In this document: positions 59,856 to 64,000 of the stretch, in pieces
Numbering within the stretch: the first letter of the stretch is position 1
Layout: every line of letters starts with the position of its first letter
Source: Streptomyces camelliae
Lineage (GTDB): Bacteria > Actinomycetota > Actinomycetes > Streptomycetales > Streptomycetaceae
Direction of reading: 5' to 3'
DNA: 64,000 nt
NCBI RefSeq assembly: GCF_027625935.1
Contig: NZ_CP115300.1
Coordinates: 7,192,001 to 7,256,000 of the forward strand
Notes under the pieces: model-generated
Seen by the model: only the letters and a program-made list of their open reading frames with translations
The model's database searches: none
What the model was told of the DNA's origin: nothing
Translations under genes and position numbers: made by a program

Positions 59856-61070
59856 TTACAGGTACTTCTTCAGCTCCCGCCGCGCCAGCGACCGCTGGTG
59901 CACCTCGTCCGGGCCGTCGGCCAGCATCAGGGTGCGGGCGCTCGCGTACAGCTCGGCCAGCGGGAAGTCCTGGCTCACCCCGCCCGCGCCGTGCAACTGG
60001 ATGGCCCGGTCCAGGATGCCGACCACCGCCCGCGGAGTGGCGATCTTGATGGCCTGGATCTCCGTGTGGGCGCCCTTGTTGCCGACGGTGTCCATCAGCC
60101 AGGCCGTCTTCAGCACCAGCAGCCGCAGTTGCTCGACGGTGACCCGCGCGTCGGCGATCCAGTTCTGGACCACTCCCTGCTGGGCCAGCGCCTTGCCGAA
60201 CGCCGTGCGGGAGACCGCCCGGCGGCACATCAGCTCGATCGCCCGCTCGGCCATGCCGATCAGCCGCATGCAGTGGTGGATCCGGCCGGGGCCGAGCCGG
60301 GCCTGGGCGATGGCGAAGCCGCCGCCCTCCTCGCCGATCAGGTTGGTGACCGGCACGCGCGCGTGGTCGAAGATCACCTCGGCGTGGCCGCCGTGCGAGT
60401 GGTCCTCGTAGCCGAAGACCTGCATCGCGCGCTTGACGGTGACGCCCGGGGTGTCGCGTGGGACCAGGACCATGGACTGCTGGCGGCGGATGTCGGCGCC
60501 GTCGGGGTCCGTCTTGCCCATCACGATGAAGATCGCGCAGTCCGGGTTCATCGCCCCGGAGATGTACCACTTGCGGCCGGTGATGACGTACTCGTCGCCG
60601 TCCCGCTCGATGTGCGTGGTGATGTTCGTGGCGTCGGAGGAGGCGACCTCCGGCTCGGTCATCGCGAACGCCGAGCGGATCTCACCGGCCAGCAGCGGCT
60701 CCAGCCACTGCTTCTTCTGCTGCTCGTTGCCGAACTGCGCCAGCACCTCCATGTTCCCGGTGTCGGGCGCAGCGCAGTTCGTCGCGGTGGGCGCCAGATG
60801 CGGGGAGCGGCCGGTGATCTCGGCGAGCGGCGCGTACTGCAGGTTGGTCAGTCCCGCGCCGTACTCGGCGTCGGGCAGGAAGAGGTTCCACAGCCCCTGC
60901 TTGCGGGCCTCGGCCTTCAGCTCCCCGACCACCGCCGGGGTGTCCCAGGGAGAGGCGAGCCGCGCCCGCTGCTCCTCGGCGACCGGCTCGGCCGGGTACA
61001 CGAACTCGTCCATGAAAGCGAGCAGCTTGGCGCGCAGTTCCTCGGTGCGCGCGTCGAACGCGAAGTCCAT
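59856..61070 (-). CDS. acyl-CoA dehydrogenase, ACAD10/11-like
   Basis: 404 residues. FAFDARTEELRAKLLAFMDE, PDAEYGAGLTNLQYAPLAE, AFAMTEPEVASSDATN, GRKWYISGAMNPDC and LHGAGGVSQDFPLAELYASARTLMLADGPDEVHQR match ACAD11-type enzymes, which act on long or 4-hydroxy acyl-CoA after phosphorylation by the kinase domain. The kinase-like protein is encoded immediately upstream (7-base gap), as a split version of the animal fusion. Confidence 0.93.
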   Translation of the reverse strand: MDFAFDARTEELRAKLLAFMDEFVYPAEPVAEEQRARLASPWDTPAVVGELKAEARKQGLWNLFLPDAEYGAGLTNLQYAPLAEITGRSPHLAPTATNCAAPDTGNMEVLAQFGNEQQKKQWLEPLLAGEIRSAFAMTEPEVASSDATNITTHIERDGDEYVITGRKWYISGAMNPDCAIFIVMGKTDPDGADIRRQQSMVLVPRDTPGVTVKRAMQVFGYEDHSHGGHAEVIFDHARVPVTNLIGEEGGGFAIAQARLGPGRIHHCMRLIGMAERAIELMCRRAVSRTAFGKALAQQGVVQNWIADARVTVEQLRLLVLKTAWLMDTVGNKGAHTEIQAIKIATPRAVVGILDRAIQLHGAGGVSQDFPLAELYASARTLMLADGPDEVHQRSLARRELKKYL

Positions 61071-61077
61071 TTCTGGA

Positions 61078-62100
61078 TCAGCCTTCCTGGAGAGTGGTCA
61101 GTCCGTGGTCGATGAAGACGGGTACGAGGTCGCCGATCCGGTCGAAGCCGCGCCCGACCGTCTGGCCGAGGGTGTACCGGTAGTGGATGCCCTCCAGGAT
61201 CACGGCGAGCTTGAACCAGGCGAACGCCGTGTACCAGGAGACGGCCGACACGTCCCGTCCCGAGCGCGTGGCGTACCGCTCGATCAGCTCCTGCGGGGAG
61301 GGGTGCCCGGCGGCCGTGGCGGTCGTGGAGATGGGGGAGTCGGGCAGTTCCAGCGGCCGGCTGTACATCACCAGCAGGCCCAGGTCGGTGAGCGGGTCGC
61401 CGAGGGTGGACATCTCCCAGTCGAGGATGGCCTTGATCCGGTCGTCGTCCCCGATGAGGACGTTGTCGAGGCGGTAGTCGCCGTGCACGACGGCGGGTGC
61501 GGGGGAGACGGGCAGCTCCCGGCCCAGGGCCGCGTGCAGCTCGTCGATGCCGGGCAGGTCGCGGTTGCGGGAGGCGTCCAGCTGCTTGCCCCAGCGGCGC
61601 AGCTGGCGGTCCAGGAATCCCTCGGGCCGGCCGAAGTCGGCGAGGCCCACCTCGGCGGGGTCCACCGCGTGCAGCTCGACCAGCGTGTCCACGAGGGACA
61701 GCACCGCGTTCCGGGTGCGGTCGGCGCCGAGCGGGGCGAGCTGTTCCGCCGTGCGGTACGGGGTGCCCTCGACGAACTCCATGACGTAGAACGGTGCCCC
61801 GAGCACCTCTGTGTCCTCGCACAGCAGCACCGGGCGCGGGACCGGCACCTGGGTCGGGTGCAGGGCGCTGATCACCCGGTGCTCGCGCTTCATGTCGTGC
61901 GCGGTGGCCAGCACGTGGCCGAGCGGGGGGCGCCGGACGACCCACTTCGCGGTGCCGTCGGAGACCGCGTAGGTGAGGTTCGACCGTCCGCCCTCGATCA
62001 GCCGGCCGGTCAGCGGGCCGCCGACGAGACCGGGGCGCTCGCGGTCGAGCAGGGCGCGCAGCCGGTCCAGGTCGAGTCCGGGCGGGTGGTCGGTGCTCAT
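61078..62100 (-). CDS. ACAD10/11-type aminoglycoside-phosphotransferase-fold kinase
   Basis: 340 residues. ATP-site EGGRSNLTYAVSDG, catalytic loop VVHGDYRLDNVL (HGDX4N), metal Asp in LDWEMSTLGDP. In animals the same fold is the N-terminal half of ACAD10/11, phosphorylating 4-hydroxyacyl-CoA so that the dehydrogenase half can remove phosphate with double-bond formation. Here the two are separate adjacent genes. Two palindromes precede the start. Confidence 0.9.
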   Translation of the reverse strand: MSTDHPPGLDLDRLRALLDRERPGLVGGPLTGRLIEGGRSNLTYAVSDGTAKWVVRRPPLGHVLATAHDMKREHRVISALHPTQVPVPRPVLLCEDTEVLGAPFYVMEFVEGTPYRTAEQLAPLGADRTRNAVLSLVDTLVELHAVDPAEVGLADFGRPEGFLDRQLRRWGKQLDASRNRDLPGIDELHAALGRELPVSPAPAVVHGDYRLDNVLIGDDDRIKAILDWEMSTLGDPLTDLGLLVMYSRPLELPDSPISTTATAAGHPSPQELIERYATRSGRDVSAVSWYTAFAWFKLAVILEGIHYRYTLGQTVGRGFDRIGDLVPVFIDHGLTTLQEG

Positions 62101-62113
62101 ACGGCACTCCTAC

Positions 62114-62136
62114 GAACGGGTGAACAAGACCCGTTC
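62114..62136. promoter_or_regulatory. inverted repeat before the kinase gene
   Basis: GAACGGGT (62114-62121) and ACCCGTTC (62129-62136), perfect 8-base arms with a 7-base spacer, lying 14 bases before the ATG at 62100. Either a second operator or a leader hairpin that would include the RBS region. Confidence 0.55.
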
Positions 62137-62139
62137 ATG

Positions 62140-62157
62140 ATGCCGACCGGTCGGTAT
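62140..62157. promoter_or_regulatory. operator class C (upstream of kinase / dehydrogenase)
   Basis: ATGCCGACCGGTCGGTAT, with a perfect 12-base core CCGACCGGTCGG. Matches 56667-56684 and resembles 33098-33115. The TetR at 59200 is the best candidate binder. Confidence 0.7.
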
Positions 62158-62222
62158 GCCGTCCAGTGCGCAGGCCGAAGACGAGGCCAAACGTGACCGG
62201 AGCCACGATAGGCCGAACGGGG

Positions 62223-62522
62223 TCAGTGGTCGTCCCAGTGATCCCCGTGCTCGGCGTGCCGGTGTCCGTCGTGCAGATAGTCGACATGGTCGCCGTGCCG
62301 CACCTGTGCGTGCCCGCACTCGTCGTGGTGCACGTGCTCATGGTCCTTGTGCGGGGCGTGCCCGGCCGGCTCGCACTCGTCCCAGTGGCCCGCGTGCTCG
62401 CGGTGCAGATGCCCGTCGTGCGCGTAGTCCAGGTGGTCGCCGTGGTGCACGGCGGTGTGCCCGCAGTCCGGACCGTGGCGGTGGGTGCCGTGATCGGTGT
62501 GTTCCTGGTGAGGGGTGGCCAT
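62223..62522 (-). CDS. small His-rich duplicated protein
   Basis: 99 residues, about one third His and Asp. Two halves repeat one unit: CGHTAVHHGDHLDYAHDGHL followed by HREHAGHWDEC in the first, CGHAQVRHGDHVDYLHDGHR followed by HAEHGDHWDDH in the second. A metal-buffering or metal-sensing role (Zn, Ni) is likely from composition; no membrane helix. ATG 62522 (MATPHQEHTDH) is chosen over one 12 codons upstream. I recall close relatives in other Streptomyces. Confidence 0.8.
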   Translation of the reverse strand: MATPHQEHTDHGTHRHGPDCGHTAVHHGDHLDYAHDGHLHREHAGHWDECEPAGHAPHKDHEHVHHDECGHAQVRHGDHVDYLHDGHRHAEHGDHWDDH

Positions 62523-62874
62523 GGTGCTCACCTTCGGATCGGGGTTCTGACGACGCACAGGCTACGCGCGATCGGTGCATATATCGTCAAATCGGGCGCG
62601 CGTGACGCGGGGTGGGCGACCGTACAGCACCGCCGCCGTCGCATGGCGAGGAGCGCGCAGGGCCCGTCGGTGAGGCCGGTGGCCGAGGCGCCGCCGTGCA
62701 GGGCGGTCCTGACGGCGAGTGCGGCGGCCGGCGGCGTCGTACGACACCGGGCCGGCCGGGTGCGCTCCGGCTGCGACCCCCGGTCGCGGCGCCCGCGTCC
62801 CGTACCCGCTCCGGTGCGAACCACAGCCGGACGTTCTCGACGAATTCGGTCACGCCGCCGACTCCGCCGGCATC
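62523..62874. other. 352-base gap, possibly a gene remnant
   Basis: No confident gene. On the minus strand an ATG at 62853 begins a plausible protein-like stretch (MTEFVENVRLWFAPERVRDA), but the frame soon turns Arg/Pro-rich without domain features. Neighbouring frames also show only partial coding character (for example ALAVRTALHGGASATGLTDG). It could be a decayed gene; I see nothing else. Confidence 0.3.
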
Positions 62875-63390
62875 TCACCTGCCCGAACGGAACGCCCGCA
62901 GCCTCTCGTACGCCGCCCGCCCGTCCGGCACCCACTCCCACTCGGCGAGCCGCCGCTCGACCTCCTCCTCGGGCAGGAAGCCGTGCCACTGGACCTCCTC
63001 CACCTGGGGCCGCACCGGCAGCTCGCAGCGCACCTGGTACACCGCCGACCACCAGCTCGCCCCGGCCCCGTCGTCGTACAGGAACTTGAAGAGGAACTCC
63101 GGCCGCGGCAGCCCGCTCACCCCCAGCTCCTCCTCGGCCTCCCGCAGTGCCGCCTCGTCGTAGGACTCGCCCGCCCCCACGACCCCGCCGACGAACATGT
63201 CGTACAGCGAGGGGAAGACCAGCTTGGTGGCCGTGCGGCGGTGCACGAAGAGCCGGCCGGACGCGTCCCGGACCTCGATGAACGCACAGCGGTGGCGCAG
63301 GCCCCGGGCGTACGCCTCGCCGCGCGGAGACCGGCCGACGACCCGGTCGTGCTCGTCGACGATGTCGAGGATCTCCTCAGCAGGGTTCAT
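62875..63390 (-). CDS. Nudix hydrolase
   Basis: 171 residues. The Nudix box is complete (GVVGAGESYDEAALREAEEE followed by LGV), and the N-terminal EEILDIVDEHDRVVGRSPRGEAY plus HRCAFIEVRDASGRLFVHRR is that of IPP-isomerase-like/YfcD Nudix proteins. It should hydrolyse an NDP-X or related pyrophosphate; substrate unknown. ATG 63390 (MNPAEE) is used; a start seven codons earlier is possible. Its start lies 22 bases from the transporter stop. Confidence 0.93.
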   Translation of the reverse strand: MNPAEEILDIVDEHDRVVGRSPRGEAYARGLRHRCAFIEVRDASGRLFVHRRTATKLVFPSLYDMFVGGVVGAGESYDEAALREAEEELGVSGLPRPEFLFKFLYDDGAGASWWSAVYQVRCELPVRPQVEEVQWHGFLPEEEVERRLAEWEWVPDGRAAYERLRAFRSGR

Positions 63391-63411
63391 GCCTCCATCC
63401 AAGCAGGACAC

Positions 63412-64000
63412 TCAGCGGCGCTGGAGGTCGCGGGCCGGGGGTTCCGCCTCCGCCGTGCCGCACGGCATCGCCGGGTGCAGCCCGAGCAGCACGATGCCCC
63501 CCACCACGGCCGCGAGCCCCGCCGCCTCCCAGGCCAGCGCGCCGGTGTCGGTGCGCAGCCGGTCGCCGAGGAAACCCACCCCGCACAGGATGCCGGCGAG
63601 CGGCTCGGCCGCGGTCAGCGCGGGCAGCGACATGCGCAGCGGGGCGGTCTCGAAGGCGCTCTGCACGAGGATCAGCCCGGTGACCCCGCACACCAGCACC
63701 CCGTACGGCTGCCAGCCGGTGACCAGCTCGGCGAAGCCGCCCTCGGCGAAGCGGATGCCGCTCACCCGGGTCAGCGCGTCCTGCACGCCGTACAGCAGCC
63801 CGGCCGCGGTGGCCAGCAGCACCGGTCCCCAGCTGAGCCGGGAGCGCTTGCCGTACATCGTGAGCACCAGGGCCACGCCCACCATCGCGCCGATGATCAG
63901 CCAGTGCCGCAGCGGATCGGAGACGGCGTGGCCGGCCCGTGGCTCGCCCGCCGTGATGAACGCGCTCACCCCGCCCGCGAGCAGCAGCAGCCCCGCCCAG
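63412..64000 (-). CDS. DMT/EamA-type transporter, partial (continues past the window)
   Basis: The C-terminal part of a drug/metabolite transporter: helices HWLIIGAMVGVALVLTMYGK, WGPVLLATAAGLLYGVQDAL, YGVLVCGVTGLILVQSAFET, LPALTAAEPLAGILCGVGFL and LAWEAAGLAAVVGGIVLLGL. The frame stays open to the last base (WAGLLLLAGGVSAF before the first in-window GTG at 63969), so the N-terminal helices lie beyond the window. Role as an exporter of a small metabolite is inferred. Confidence 0.85.
   Translation of the reverse strand, partial: WAGLLLLAGGVSAFITAGEPRAGHAVSDPLRHWLIIGAMVGVALVLTMYGKRSRLSWGPVLLATAAGLLYGVQDALTRVSGIRFAEGGFAELVTGWQPYGVLVCGVTGLILVQSAFETAPLRMSLPALTAAEPLAGILCGVGFLGDRLRTDTGALAWEAAGLAAVVGGIVLLGLHPAMPCGTAEAEPPARDLQRR

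Overview
The window is a piece of a Streptomyces chromosome. The DNA is very GC-rich with strong G/C bias at third codon positions, genes are dense on both strands, GTG and TTG starts and 4-base stop/start overlaps are frequent, and the families are typical of the genus (RskA-type anti-sigma factor, DUF4331, many TetR regulators, class F sortase, an actinobacterial SoxR lacking the enteric oxidative-stress neighbours). From memory, the order GDSL lipase / kinase / hmgA / citrate transporter / aldehyde dehydrogenase / soxR resembles the S. coelicolor SCO1690-SCO1730 neighbourhood, i.e. core rather than arm DNA. I see no tRNA, rRNA, insertion sequence, prophage or CRISPR array.

Layout. 1-5270: small housekeeping and regulatory genes (GNATs, methyltransferase, DUF402, short GntR, DUF72, AAA ATPase). 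5379-13995: an extracellular-polysaccharide locus. It has a GH39-like glycosidase facing a four-gene overlapping operon of two GT2 glycosyltransferases, a polysaccharide deacetylase and a 1256-residue flippase fused to a second polytopic domain, plus a small membrane protein. 14260-16712: secreted GDSL lipase and a membrane Ser/Thr kinase. 16756-23523: a SigK-like ECF sigma factor and RskA-like anti-sigma factor divergent from a DUF4331 / TPR / His-rich NicO-type metal transporter operon. I consider this the strongest candidate for an undescribed system. 23650-31598: CoA transferase, a DrrAB-like ABC exporter with its TetR and palindromic operators, a nucleotidyltransferase, an orphan type ISP restriction specificity domain, and GntR plus hmgA for tyrosine/homogentisate breakdown. 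31762-41896: lipoprotein, TetR, molybdopterin oxidoreductase, CitMHS citrate transporter, MFS carrier, a sortase F with a neighbouring candidate substrate, and an MsiK-like ABC ATPase.

42010-62100 is rich in acyl and aldehyde catabolism: ALDH-ADH, two acyl-CoA dehydrogenases, a MaoC hydratase, SDR plus acyl-CoA ligase, and an ACAD10/11-like kinase. These genes are interleaved with three TetR regulators. Near each I can read a distinct palindromic operator class that recurs at a second promoter, so three small regulons can be drawn from sequence alone. Between them lie soxR, an RNA-repair-type ligase, one frameshifted pseudogene and a large secreted penicillin-acylase-family Ntn hydrolase. The right edge holds a duplicated His-rich protein, a Nudix hydrolase and a DMT transporter cut by the window end.
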